Made by a program: the position numbers and the translations under genes. Positions 1 to 7,630 of a stretch of DNA of 9,717 nt are shown here, piece by piece. Source of the stretch: an uncultured Oscillospiraceae bacterium (lineage in GTDB: Bacteria; Bacillota; Clostridia; Oscillospirales; Acutalibacteraceae); assembly GCA_910588415.1 (NCBI GenBank), contig CAJUPK010000096.1:1-9717 (forward strand). The letters are read 5' to 3'. The notes beneath the pieces were generated by a model, which worked only from the letters and a program-made list of their open reading frames with translations, was not told where the DNA came from and searched no databases. Positions within the stretch are counted from its first letter, which is position 1, and each line of letters opens with the position of its first letter.

Positions 1-268
1 CATTCTCCGGTTTGCCGATGATCAGGCCGTCAATACTGACCACAGAGTCTGCCGCAATAATGGGACGTCCCTCACACAAGGGTTCCACCGCCTCCGCTTT
101 TCGCTTGGCCAGACACTCCACGGTCTGAGCAGGAGTGAAGTCTTCTGGCACGGTCTCGTTCGCGCCAGAGACAATCACATCCATTTTTACTCCAGCCTGT
201 TCAAGCAGGTATTTCCGACTGGGCGACTGAGAGGCCAGTACGACTGTTTGGTTAATCTTCAAAGCCAT
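1..268 (-). CDS. maf: Maf-family nucleotide pyrophosphatase, 3' part beyond the left edge
   Basis: This is the N-terminal 89 residues of a Maf/YceF/YhdE nucleoside-triphosphate pyrophosphatase, a cytoplasmic house-cleaning enzyme that hydrolyses NTPs or modified NTPs to the monophosphate and has been linked to septum formation. Visible hallmarks are the N-terminal LASQSPSRKYLL loop (residues 11-22), a following KRKAEAV helix (55-61), and ADSVVSIDGLIIGKP (73-87), which carries the conserved acidic residue D74 and the GKP turn. The family is usually about 190-200 residues, so roughly half is missing. The ATG at 266-268 lies inside the end of galE (17-base overlap) and is preceded by AGAGGA at 278-283 at a plausible spacing, so translation is probably coupled to galE. 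In the first loop the usual SPRR reads SPSR, so I do not assign the dTTP/UTP or m7GTP subtype. Confidence 0.92.
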   Translation of the reverse strand, partial: MALKINQTVVLASQSPSRKYLLEQAGVKMDVIVSGANETVPEDFTPAQTVECLAKRKAEAVEPLCEGRPIIAADSVVSIDGLIIGKPEN

Positions 269-1274
269 TGGGGTTCATCCTCTGCCAGCGCAGGGTATCC
301 GCGCACATATCGTCCACAGACTTCTTAGCCTCCCAACCCAGCTCTTCCTTTGCTTTGGTACAATCCGCGTAGCAGGTGGGGATGTCGCCAGGACGGCGGG
401 GGTCTATTACATAGGGAATGTCCTTGCCAGCAGCTTTGGAGAAGGCCGCAATCATTTCCAGTACGGAAGCACCCTTGCCTGTGCCCAGGTTGTATATTTT
501 CAGCCCGCAGGGACTACCTTTAAACAGCCCCAAAGCTGACGCATGGCCTTCAGCCAGATCCACTACATGGATATAATCCCGCACACCCGTTCCGTCCGGA
601 GTGGGATAATCGTTGCCGTACACATGAACCTTTTCTAGCTTACCCACCACTGTCTGGGCAATGTAGGGCGCCAGATTGTTAGGAATACCATTGGGATCCT
701 CGCCAATCAGGCCGCTCTCATGAGCGCCTACCGGATTAAAGTACCGCAGCAATACCGCGCTGAAATCAGGATGGGCATGGGCATAGTCTGTAAGGATATG
801 CTCAATCATCAGTTTGGTGTTGCCATAGGGGCAGTTGGCACTGCTAGGCAGGGGGAAGTCCTCCTTAATGGGCACTGTGGCAGGCTCTCCATATACCGTG
901 GCGGAAGAGCTGAAGATGATATTGTTCACACCCTGGGCCCCCATCACTCTGAGCAGCACCAGAGTGGAGCCGATATTGTTGTCATAGTACTCCAGGGGCT
1001 TTGCCACAGACTCTCCCACTGCCTTTAGCCCAGCAAAATGGATGACCGCCTGGGGCTTCTCCTTTTGGAAGACGTCCGTCAGCTTGGCTTCGTCCCGCAC
1101 ATCGCACTCATAGAAGGAGGGTTCTTTGCCGGAGATCTCCTTCACCCGTTCTACGGAAGCCTTCTTGCTGTTGCACAGGTTATCCACAATGACCACTTCA
1201 TGGCCCTGCTGCAAAAGGATAACTGCCGTATGGCTGCCGATGTACCCCGCGCCGCCTGTTACCAAAATTTTCAT
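252..1274 (-). CDS. galE: UDP-glucose 4-epimerase GalE
   Basis: This gene encodes a 340-residue extended short-chain dehydrogenase/reductase that interconverts UDP-glucose and UDP-galactose (Leloir pathway) in the cytoplasm and can feed galactose into cell-surface polymers. The NAD-binding Rossmann motif GGAGYIGS is at residues 7-14 and the SSSATVYG strand at 122-129. The catalytic Ser124 and YxxxK pair (Tyr150, Lys154) are present, one residue offset from the E. coli enzyme. Length matches the usual 338 or so. The start at 1272-1274 is chosen because the protein then begins MKILVTGG and has an AAAGGCGGGG ribosome site just upstream. A longer in-frame reading from a TTG at 1367 would begin at or before the predicted transcription start. 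The gene has its own promoter (1370-1398) and overlaps maf downstream, suggesting a galE-maf operon. A related UDP-sugar epimerase specificity cannot be excluded by eye. Confidence 0.95.
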   Translation of the reverse strand: MKILVTGGAGYIGSHTAVILLQQGHEVVIVDNLCNSKKASVERVKEISGKEPSFYECDVRDEAKLTDVFQKEKPQAVIHFAGLKAVGESVAKPLEYYDNNIGSTLVLLRVMGAQGVNNIIFSSSATVYGEPATVPIKEDFPLPSSANCPYGNTKLMIEHILTDYAHAHPDFSAVLLRYFNPVGAHESGLIGEDPNGIPNNLAPYIAQTVVGKLEKVHVYGNDYPTPDGTGVRDYIHVVDLAEGHASALGLFKGSPCGLKIYNLGTGKGASVLEMIAAFSKAAGKDIPYVIDPRRPGDIPTCYADCTKAKEELGWEAKKSVDDMCADTLRWQRMNPNGFED

Positions 1275-1573
1275 AAATTGCCCCGCCTTTCTCATCCTGA
1301 ATATAGTATTGGGAGGCCTGAGATCCGTACGTTGTCCCTTTTGATACGGTCCCCCGCCCCTTTGCAAATATTATAGGCAATCTATGGGGAAAAGGCAAGG
1401 TTTTTCCTGAAACAAATCAATATAATCCGTAAAAAGCGCAAAATAGTTTGCATGGAAAGGGAGAATACTAAGCCCGTTGTCCTGTAGGGTGAGAAAGGAT
1501 GTCCTGCATCTCCTCTCTCTACTGACACAGAGCATCTCTCCACTTAAAACAATAGAAAAAGGACGTGCATCCC
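1275..1573. other. Divergent intergenic region between galE and the plus-strand membrane gene
   Basis: This 299-base stretch holds no gene that I can support. Its galE side contains the galE promoter and leader. On the plus strand there is a TATAAT at 1421-1426, but the bases 17-18 positions upstream do not resemble TTGACA. A plus-strand promoter for the membrane gene must lie here, but I cannot place it. The rest (about 1440-1555) is pyrimidine-rich without convincing hairpins. Confidence 0.6.
1370..1398 (-). promoter_or_regulatory. Sigma-A type promoter for galE-maf
   Basis: On the minus strand a -35 box TTGCCT (1393-1398) is followed by a 17-base spacer and a perfect -10 box TATAAT (1370-1375). 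Transcription would start near 1363, giving a leader of about 90 bases before the galE ATG at 1274. No clear riboswitch or operator was recognised in that leader. Confidence 0.8.
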
Positions 1574-1951
1574 ATGAATAAAGACGGTATGATTTTTTTG
1601 GCTGGCAGCTGTGCTTATCCCACTTTGGAGATGGCCTGGAGAGGCCACACTCACTACTCCATGGCCCTTGCAGGGGGAGTTTGCCTCTATCTTATCGATA
1701 GGATATGTTGTGGACAATTAAGATATCACAGCCTTTTTATGCGTTGTTTAACAGGCGCGGGCCTGATTACGGGTGTGGAATTGGCGGCAGGCGTTATTGT
1801 AAACGGCTTGCTGGGCCTGCAGGTGTGGGATTACTCCAAAATGCCTTTCAATTTGCTGGGACAGGTTTGCCTGCCCTACTCGGTTCTGTGGTTTGGACTA
1901 ACCCTGCCTGCCATGGGGCTGTGCAGGCTGTGCAGGCGCTCAGAGCTTTAA
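1574..1951 (+). CDS. Small multi-spanning membrane protein, putative ABC-transporter type IV family (PF06541-like)
   Basis: The 125-residue protein resembles the short form of the clostridial PF06541 ('putative ABC-transporter type IV', CmpB-like) family, whose function is unknown. Recognisable family segments are LEMAWRGHTHYSMALAGG (residues 18-35), the GVELAAGVIVN helix (67-77), and WDYSKMPFNLLGQVCLPYS (85-103). Hydrophobic stretches at about 5-20, 28-45, 57-80 and 95-117 suggest three to four membrane passes, with a short basic Cys-rich tail (CRLCRR) at the end. I chose the ATG at 1574 because AAAAAGGA ends at 1563, ten bases upstream. The alternative GTG at 1565 is too close to that site. 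This is the only plus-strand gene here, convergent with pfkA and divergent from galE. No ABC ATPase lies next to it, so the transporter label should not be taken as a demonstrated role. Confidence 0.82.
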   Translation: MNKDGMIFLAGSCAYPTLEMAWRGHTHYSMALAGGVCLYLIDRICCGQLRYHSLFMRCLTGAGLITGVELAAGVIVNGLLGLQVWDYSKMPFNLLGQVCLPYSVLWFGLTLPAMGLCRLCRRSEL

Positions 1952-1968
1952 GATATTTTCAGCCAAGC

Positions 1969-2003
1969 AAAAAGGCGCACCCCTCCGAAAAAGGATGCGC
2001 CTT
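1969..2003 (-). terminator. Rho-independent terminator after pfkA
   Basis: Eight-base arms AAGGCGCA and TGCGCCTT (1972-1979 and 1996-2003) form a GC-rich hairpin with a short inner TCC/GGA pairing. Read on the minus strand, the right arm runs into TTTTT (1969-1973), about 20 bases after the pfkA stop codon. On the plus strand the hairpin is followed by GATTTAC, a poor U-tract, so it serves the convergent membrane gene weakly at best. Confidence 0.8.
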
Positions 2004-2021
2004 GATTTACTAAAAATCTCA

Positions 2022-2990
2022 TTAAATCGACAGCCTGGCAGATACTCTGTACAGGTTTTCATCAAAAATACGGGGCATATTCAGCGCCTCGGTAATGTCA
2101 AAGTCCACGATCTGCTCACCCTTCATGGCCACTACACGGTTAGAAGCGCCGTTATTCAGCAGCTCTACCGCATGATAGCCCATACGGCTGGCTACTACAC
2201 GGTCACGCAGAGTGGGAGAACCACCACGCTGCACATGGCCCAGCACTGTAGCCCGGCTCTCAATGCCTGTAGCGGCCTGAATCCGCTCCGTCAACTCCTG
2301 GGTATGGCCCACGCCCTCAGCCACCACAATTATGTAATGCCGCTTGCCAGTGCGCTGGGCCGCTTTCATCCGGTCCACAATGTCCCGCTGGAAATCAAAG
2401 GGTACTTCCGGCACCAGGGTAGTCATAGCGCCTACCGCAATGCTGGTATGAAGGGCGATATCTCCACAGCGCCGTCCCATTACCTCCACTACGCTGCACC
2501 GGTCATGGGACTCGGTGGTGTCACGAATCCGGTCGATCATCTCCATAGCGGTATTCAAGGCCGTGTCATAGCCAATGGTGTAGTCTGTGCAGGCAATATC
2601 ATTATCAATGGTACCCGGTACGCCAATACAGGAAATGCCCGCGCCGCACAAATCTCTGGCCCCACGGAAAGAACCATCGCCGCCAATCACAACCACGCCT
2701 TCTATTCCCTTCTCCCGGCAGAAATTAGCGGCTTTCTCCACGCCTTCCGCTGTATTGAACTCAGGACTGCGGGCCGTAAACAAGGATGTGCCGCCATGCT
2801 GGATAATATCGGAGACGCTGCGCATATTCATCTCCTTTACATCGCCATTGAGCAGGCCATTATAGCCGCGCATCACACCGTAGACATTCATGCCGAAGGA
2901 AATGGCGCTGCGCACCACTGCTCTCACGGCCGCGTTCATACCGGGGGCATCGCCTCCGCTGGTCAATACTGCTATTGTTTTGGCTCCCAT
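2022..2990 (-). CDS. pfkA: ATP-dependent 6-phosphofructokinase
   Basis: This gene encodes a 322-residue bacterial PfkA, which phosphorylates fructose 6-phosphate to fructose 1,6-bisphosphate, the committed step of glycolysis, as a cytoplasmic tetramer. The ATP-site start LTSGGDAPGMNAAVR is at residues 9-23, GGDGS at 103-107, the catalytic PGTIDND loop at 125-131 (Asp129), MGR at 171-173, and GHVQRGG at 251-257. Gly in both GGDGS and PGTIDND marks ATP rather than pyrophosphate as phosphoryl donor, since PPi enzymes carry GGDDS and PKTIDND. Arginines matching the allosteric ADP/PEP site of the E. coli enzyme (here R23, R27, R57) are present, so classical PEP inhibition is plausible. The start at 2990 has GGAGGT nine bases upstream (3000-3005). 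The gene follows dnaE by about 150 bases, has its own promoter, and ends before a terminator. Confidence 0.97.
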   Translation of the reverse strand: MGAKTIAVLTSGGDAPGMNAAVRAVVRSAISFGMNVYGVMRGYNGLLNGDVKEMNMRSVSDIIQHGGTSLFTARSPEFNTAEGVEKAANFCREKGIEGVVVIGGDGSFRGARDLCGAGISCIGVPGTIDNDIACTDYTIGYDTALNTAMEMIDRIRDTTESHDRCSVVEVMGRRCGDIALHTSIAVGAMTTLVPEVPFDFQRDIVDRMKAAQRTGKRHYIIVVAEGVGHTQELTERIQAATGIESRATVLGHVQRGGSPTLRDRVVASRMGYHAVELLNNGASNRVVAMKGEQIVDFDITEALNMPRIFDENLYRVSARLSI

Positions 2991-2999
2991 ATTATTTTT

Positions 3000-3005
3000 A
3001 CCTCC
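3000..3005 (-). promoter_or_regulatory. pfkA ribosome binding site (fixes the start codon)
   Basis: GGAGGT stands nine bases before the ATG at 2990. It rules in that start over the in-frame ATG at 3044, which would lie only a few bases from the predicted transcription start and has no such site. Confidence 0.9.
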
Positions 3006-3056
3006 AACTTTGCTAGGGCGCACCATGCGGCCCTCTGTTCGCATATTACACTCACC

Positions 3057-3084
3057 ATTATAGCAAATTTCTGAGAATTATCAA
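3057..3084 (-). promoter_or_regulatory. Sigma-A type promoter for pfkA
   Basis: Minus-strand TTGATA (3079-3084), a 16-base spacer and a perfect TATAAT (3057-3062) lie in the dnaE-pfkA gap. The transcript would start near 3050 with a leader of about 60 bases. No terminator is visible after dnaE, so pfkA probably receives both read-through and its own transcription. Confidence 0.8.
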
Positions 3085-3143
3085 GGGGTTATCGAATATT
3101 TTGCAGAGACAGGCTTCTTTTTTCACAAAAAGCACTCCCAGTC

Positions 3144-6100
3144 CTATTCCCTGCCAACATATTTCACATTTTCTTTTCCCAGCAGTTCTTCCAAAGCGTA
3201 CAGCAGCGGGCGGTTCATTTCCAGCCGGTACTGAGCCGGAGCCTTCAACAGCTTATTTTTATCTTTAAAATAGATCAGCAGGTCCACATACCCGCCATCA
3301 AAAATTGCCGCGTACTGCATTGCTTTCCGGTAGCGGGGGTCCTCCTTTGATTCCAGCCGGAGATACAGGCCAGGGCGGCAATTACTTTTGGCAGCCACAG
3401 GCGTACCAGACTTCTGTTTGGGCGGCGGTAAAAGTTTGTCGCAGACCAGTTCAGGCTCTTTGTCCTCCTGGAAACTTAGCCGTCCTGTAATCTCCGCTAC
3501 AGAGCCCTCTATCAACAAATTCCCATATTCCTCCAGCACAGAGTGAAAGACCAGCCCTGTTATTGCCCCATACATATCTTCTATGGTTATAAAGGCCATG
3601 GTAGAGCCAGAACGTGTATTCTTTCTTCTGATTCCCGTGACAATGGCCAACAGCCCCACTCTTTGCCCATCATGGTACAGGATGTCCTGCCCGCCTTCCC
3701 CTGCCGCGCTTTGAAGGATATCGCTGATTTTGGCATACCGTCCCATGCCATACCATTCCGCATACTCCATCAGGGGATGGCCTGTCAGATACATCCCGGT
3801 CACTTCTTTTTCCATGGCCAGCTTATCTGCGGCTGTAAAGTCCTCTGCCTTTGTCATTTCTGGCTCCCCAGAGCTGTTCTCTCCCTCCGCTTCCGCTAGA
3901 TCAAAGAAGCCGACCTGTCCCTCCAGGTTCTTCCGCTTGTCCTCTTCCAATCCAGCCAACACAGATTCTACTGCCAGCAGCATTTCCCGGCGGTTTTGGC
4001 CCAAATCGTCTAAAGCGCCGCATTTTACCAGGCTCTCAATGGCCCGGCGGTTCAAGTCCCGGCCAGCCATGCGCTTGCAAAAATTATAAAAAGAAGTAAA
4101 CGCTCCGCCGTTCCGGCGTTCCTCCACCATCCGGGCAATCACACCGCGGCCCAGGTTCTTCACGGCCGCCAGCCCAAAACGCATGTTTTGGCCATCGACC
4201 GCAAATCCCGCTCCGCTGTGGTTTACATGGGGCGGCAGCACAGACAAGCCCAGGCGCTTACATTCTTCCATATATTCCGCCACTTTGCTGGTGTAGCCCA
4301 GCACACTGGAAAGCAGCGCCGCCATGTACTCCTGGGGGTAGTGGCATTTGAGATAGGCCGTCTCATAGGCTACATAAGCATAGGCCGCCGCATGGGACTT
4401 ATTAAAGGCATAGGAGGCAAAATCCTGGATCTCCTTAAACAGCTGTTCCGCAATGGCCCGTTCCACTCCCCGGTTGACACAGCCCTCTACCTCCCAGCTG
4501 CCATCCTCCCGCTGCTGACCGTTGATAAATATCTGCTTCTCCCGTTCCAGCACATCGTGCTTCTTTTTAGACATAGCCCGGCGCACAATATCCGCCCGGC
4601 CCAGAGAATAGCCTGCCAGCTCTCGAAAGATCTGCATGACCTGTTCCTGGTAGATGATGCAGCCAAAGGTCACATCCAAGATCGGCCGCAGCCGCTCGTG
4701 CTTATAGGTGACTTTCTCCGGGTTTTTACAGTTCTCCAAATACATGGGAATAAACTGCATGGGCCCCGGCCGGTATAAGGAGATAATGGCCGTCAGGTCT
4801 TCAATTCCTTGGGCCTGGGACTGCACCAGCAGCCGGGTCATCCCAGCCGATTCAAACTGGAATACCCCTACCGTATAGCCTTGTGCCAGCATAGAGAAGG
4901 TCTCCAGGTCCTCAAAAGATACGGTATCGATAGAGAACCCTGGCTCCTTTTCACGTATCAGCTTTTCCGCATGGTCAATGACAGACAGGTTTCTAAGTCC
5001 CAAAAAGTCCATCTTTAGCAGCCCCAGCTCTTCAATGGCCGTCATGGTAAACTGGGTGACTACTACGTCGTCATTTTTGGCCAGGGGCACATACTCCATC
5101 ACAGGCCGGTCTGTGATCACTACCCCTGCCGCATGGGTAGAGGTATGCCGGGGCATCCCCTCTACCTTCATGGCCATGTCCACCAAGGCCTTCACCTGGG
5201 CGTCGCTTTGGCAGCGTTCCCGAAACTCCTTCGAGGAAGCCAGCGCCTTTTCCAAAGTCATACCCAACTCCATGGGCACCAGCTTTGCCACTTGGTCTAC
5301 TTTGGAATAGGAGACCGCCATGGCCCGGCCCACGTCCCGGATGGCTCCCCGGGCGGCCATGGTGCCAAAGGTGACAATCTGCGCCACATGATCTCCGCCA
5401 TATTTTTCCTGTACATAGTCGATGATCTCATCCCGGCGCTCGTCGCTGAAGTCAATATCAAAGTCCGGCATGCTCACCCGTTCTGGATTGAGGAAGCGTT
5501 CAAAGATCAAATTGTAGCGAATAGGGTCCACATTGGTGATGCCCACACAATAGGCCGCCAGACTCCCTACGCCGGAACCACGGCCTGGTCCCACGGGGAT
5601 ACCCACACTTTTGGCGTACCGGATGAAATCCCATACGATTAGATAGTAGTTCACATATCCCATGGTAGCAATGATGTTCATTTCGTACTCCAAGCGGTCG
5701 GTCAGCTCTTGGCCGGGATTGGGTCCATACCGGCTGCGCAGGCCTTCCTGGCACAGCCGCTCGAAAAACACCTGATTGGATGTACCGTCAGGCGTTTCAA
5801 ACCGAGGAAGCTTTGTCTTCCCAAACTCAAACTCCAGGTTACAGCGCTGGGCGATTTTCACTGTGTTGTCCGCTGCCTCTGGGTGATCGGGAAACAGGCT
5901 TCGCATCTGCTCTTCCGTCTTGAAGTACAGCTCTCCAGACCCAAATTCCAGGCCCTCCTCTTCAATCGTGCGGCCGGTCTGAATACACATAAGCACCCGG
6001 TGCATTTCCACATCGTCCGCTGAAATATAGTGGCAGTCGTTGGTGACCACCAAGGGGATGCCTGTCTCTTCTGACAACCGGATAAGGCTGGGGTTCACAT

Positions 6101-6650
6101 AGCTCTCATCGCTTAGCCCATGATCTTGAATCTCTAAATAGAAATTTTCTTCTCCAAATATATTCCTGTACCGCAGGGCGGCCTCTCGGGCTCCAGCATA
6201 GTCCCCCCGTAGCAGCGCCCTGGGTATTTCCCCGGAAACACAGGCAGACAGGGCAATTAACCCTTCGTGGTACTGCTCCAGCAGCTGAAAATCCACCCGG
6301 GGACGGCTGTAAAAACCCTCTGTCCAGCCCAAAGAGACAAGAGCCGTTAAATTCCGGTATCCTGTCTCGTCTTTGCAAAGAAGCACCAAATGCCGGTTCT
6401 CACTGTCAAGCTCATGTACTTTATCCAATCGAGATCGCTTCGCCACATAGACCTCGCAGCCAATCACTGGCTTGATTCCCCGCTTTTTGGCCGCCTTGTA
6501 GAAATCGATGACCCCATACATGTTCCCATGGTCCGTAATGGCAACCGCTTCATGTCCCAGCTCTTTTGCCCTGTCCAGCAGGCGCTCAATACGGCAGGCC
6601 CCATCTAGCAGGCTATATTCTGTGTGCAAATGCAGATGTACAAAAGCCAA
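3144..6650 (-). CDS. dnaE: DNA polymerase III alpha subunit DnaE
   Basis: This gene encodes a 1168-residue C-family replicative polymerase, close to the usual 1100-1170. In order it shows an N-terminal PHP domain (HLHLHTEYSLLDG near the start, ITDHGN about 37-42, LSACVSGEIPR about 134-144, TNDCHY about 203-208), the palm with GPGRGSGVGSL (354-364) and PDFDIDF (395-401) holding catalytic Asp396 and Asp398, the third aspartate in KMDFLGL (Asp548), the SLYRPGPM segment (624-631), and a C-terminal OB fold (about 997-1035). The start is placed at the TTG at 6648-6650. It has GGAGGT six bases upstream and gives the family-typical opening MAFVHLHLH. An in-frame GTG at 6665 would put that ribosome site inside the coding sequence. 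It follows whiA by 29 bases, so it is probably in the same transcript. In many Firmicutes DnaE works beside PolC, which is not in view. Confidence 0.97.
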   Translation of the reverse strand: MAFVHLHLHTEYSLLDGACRIERLLDRAKELGHEAVAITDHGNMYGVIDFYKAAKKRGIKPVIGCEVYVAKRSRLDKVHELDSENRHLVLLCKDETGYRNLTALVSLGWTEGFYSRPRVDFQLLEQYHEGLIALSACVSGEIPRALLRGDYAGAREAALRYRNIFGEENFYLEIQDHGLSDESYVNPSLIRLSEETGIPLVVTNDCHYISADDVEMHRVLMCIQTGRTIEEEGLEFGSGELYFKTEEQMRSLFPDHPEAADNTVKIAQRCNLEFEFGKTKLPRFETPDGTSNQVFFERLCQEGLRSRYGPNPGQELTDRLEYEMNIIATMGYVNYYLIVWDFIRYAKSVGIPVGPGRGSGVGSLAAYCVGITNVDPIRYNLIFERFLNPERVSMPDFDIDFSDERRDEIIDYVQEKYGGDHVAQIVTFGTMAARGAIRDVGRAMAVSYSKVDQVAKLVPMELGMTLEKALASSKEFRERCQSDAQVKALVDMAMKVEGMPRHTSTHAAGVVITDRPVMEYVPLAKNDDVVVTQFTMTAIEELGLLKMDFLGLRNLSVIDHAEKLIREKEPGFSIDTVSFEDLETFSMLAQGYTVGVFQFESAGMTRLLVQSQAQGIEDLTAIISLYRPGPMQFIPMYLENCKNPEKVTYKHERLRPILDVTFGCIIYQEQVMQIFRELAGYSLGRADIVRRAMSKKKHDVLEREKQIFINGQQREDGSWEVEGCVNRGVERAIAEQLFKEIQDFASYAFNKSHAAAYAYVAYETAYLKCHYPQEYMAALLSSVLGYTSKVAEYMEECKRLGLSVLPPHVNHSGAGFAVDGQNMRFGLAAVKNLGRGVIARMVEERRNGGAFTSFYNFCKRMAGRDLNRRAIESLVKCGALDDLGQNRREMLLAVESVLAGLEEDKRKNLEGQVGFFDLAEAEGENSSGEPEMTKAEDFTAADKLAMEKEVTGMYLTGHPLMEYAEWYGMGRYAKISDILQSAAGEGGQDILYHDGQRVGLLAIVTGIRRKNTRSGSTMAFITIEDMYGAITGLVFHSVLEEYGNLLIEGSVAEITGRLSFQEDKEPELVCDKLLPPPKQKSGTPVAAKSNCRPGLYLRLESKEDPRYRKAMQYAAIFDGGYVDLLIYFKDKNKLLKAPAQYRLEMNRPLLYALEELLGKENVKYVGRE

Positions 6651-6656
6651 CGGCCC

Positions 6657-6662
6657 ACCTCC
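6657..6662 (-). promoter_or_regulatory. dnaE ribosome binding site (selects a TTG start)
   Basis: GGAGGT lies six bases before the TTG at 6650. No comparably placed ribosome site precedes the in-frame GTG at 6665, which is why the TTG is preferred. Confidence 0.75.
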
Positions 6663-6679
6663 CACATAAAAAATTGTTT

Positions 6680-7615
6680 CTACATGATTCCATCTATGCC
6701 CTTTTCTTTAAGGATCGCCTCGCCCAGCTCCACCAGTTTTTGAAGCCTGTGGTTTACGCCACTGCGGCTTATTCCCAGCCGCTCGCCTAGCTCCCGCAGG
6801 GTCAATTCCGGGTCTTCTAAGCGCAGGGCCGCTAGCTCACGCAAGCGCTCTGGCAGGCTGTCAAGTCCCTTATAGTCGTTGATGGCCGCTATAGCCGCAA
6901 TCTGGCGGGCGGAGGCCCAGTAGGTTTTATCCATGTTAGCGGTCTCAAAATTTGTTTTGCGGTTGATATTGTTTCGGGCCTCTTTATACATTTTTACCTG
7001 CATCAGCTCCATAGAGGCCCCGGTAGCCCCCAGAAAGGTCAGCAGATCCTCGATCTGTCCGCTGTCTTTCAGATATACCCCATATCCGCCTTGTCTGCGC
7101 ACCACAGAAGGACATATCTGAAAGCCAGCGGCTTCTCCCAGCAGCGTATATAAATCCCCCGCTAAATTCTTGTAGGGAGCGGCAAACTCCAGATGATAGG
7201 CTTTATTGGGATCTGTAATGCTCCCGCAAGTGAGAAACACCCCCCGCAGGAAAGCGACTGGGCAGCACTCATCCTCCAGCGCTCCCCGGTTGATCCGCAG
7301 GTTCCACTCTCTGCCTGTATGCCCAAAAGCCTCCAACATATGCAGCCGTTCCTGCTCCTCTGGCAGAGAGACCCGGTAGGCTGGATGCTGTCTGCGGCTT
7401 ACCGCATAGCTTAATTCCGCGGAGACCCCTGCCCCTGCTGCTGCCAGCTCCAGCATCCGTCTGGCCGAAGGGCCGCTCTCTGTCACAAAGGTGTTCTCCT
7501 TTACAGAAAAGCATTTTGAAAACAACCAGGCTCCATAACATTCTGCCCGCAGGCAGCACTCCCGCTTAATGGGAAGACTGCACAGCTCTGCCTTAACTTT
7601 AGAAGTAAATGACAT
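6680..7615 (-). CDS. whiA: DNA-binding regulator WhiA
   Basis: The 311-residue WhiA combines a degenerate LAGLIDADG homing-endonuclease fold with a C-terminal helix-turn-helix. It is a transcription factor in Streptomyces sporulation and affects cell division and chromosome segregation in Bacillus. The family opening MSFTSKVKAEL, the segment AFLRGVFLTCGSITDPNKAYHLE split around residues 121-143, the NRKTNFETAN signature (218-227) and the HTH around 272-293 (LRELGERLGISRSGVNHRL region) are all visible. The ATG at 7615 has AGAGG at 7622-7626, six bases upstream. It lies downstream of rapZ and the kinase and directly upstream of dnaE. WhiA in some species autoregulates, but no operator was identified here. 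Confidence 0.96.
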   Translation of the reverse strand: MSFTSKVKAELCSLPIKRECCLRAECYGAWLFSKCFSVKENTFVTESGPSARRMLELAAAGAGVSAELSYAVSRRQHPAYRVSLPEEQERLHMLEAFGHTGREWNLRINRGALEDECCPVAFLRGVFLTCGSITDPNKAYHLEFAAPYKNLAGDLYTLLGEAAGFQICPSVVRRQGGYGVYLKDSGQIEDLLTFLGATGASMELMQVKMYKEARNNINRKTNFETANMDKTYWASARQIAAIAAINDYKGLDSLPERLRELAALRLEDPELTLRELGERLGISRSGVNHRLQKLVELGEAILKEKGIDGIM

Positions 7616-7630
7616 ATCCAGCCTCTATCT

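Noticed and set aside
1275..1367. 31-codon N-terminal extension of galE from TTG 1367
   Set aside because: The predicted transcript starts near 1363, downstream of this codon, and the family-typical start MKILVTGG has its own ribosome site.
1421..1426. Plus-strand TATAAT as a promoter for the small membrane gene
   Set aside because: No acceptable -35 box lies 16-18 bases upstream and there is no extended TG motif, so it was not listed as a promoter.
1918..1935. Two tandem copies of GCTGTGCAG near the end of the membrane gene
   Set aside because: Only two nine-base copies, encoding the LCRLCR tail; too short to call a repeat element.
2991..3044. 18-codon N-terminal extension of pfkA from ATG 3044
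   Set aside because: It would lie about six bases from the mapped-by-eye promoter start and lacks a ribosome site, whereas GGAGGT precedes ATG 2990.
1995..3074. Long plus-strand open frame (359 codons) opposite pfkA
   Set aside because: It is the antisense shadow of a clearly conserved pfkA, with low-complexity His-rich composition, no recognisable domain, and no ribosome site worth the name.
3090..3143. Terminator after dnaE
   Set aside because: The A/T-rich GCTTTTT...AAAAAAGAAGC pairing is mismatched, has no GC-rich stem and no following U-run.
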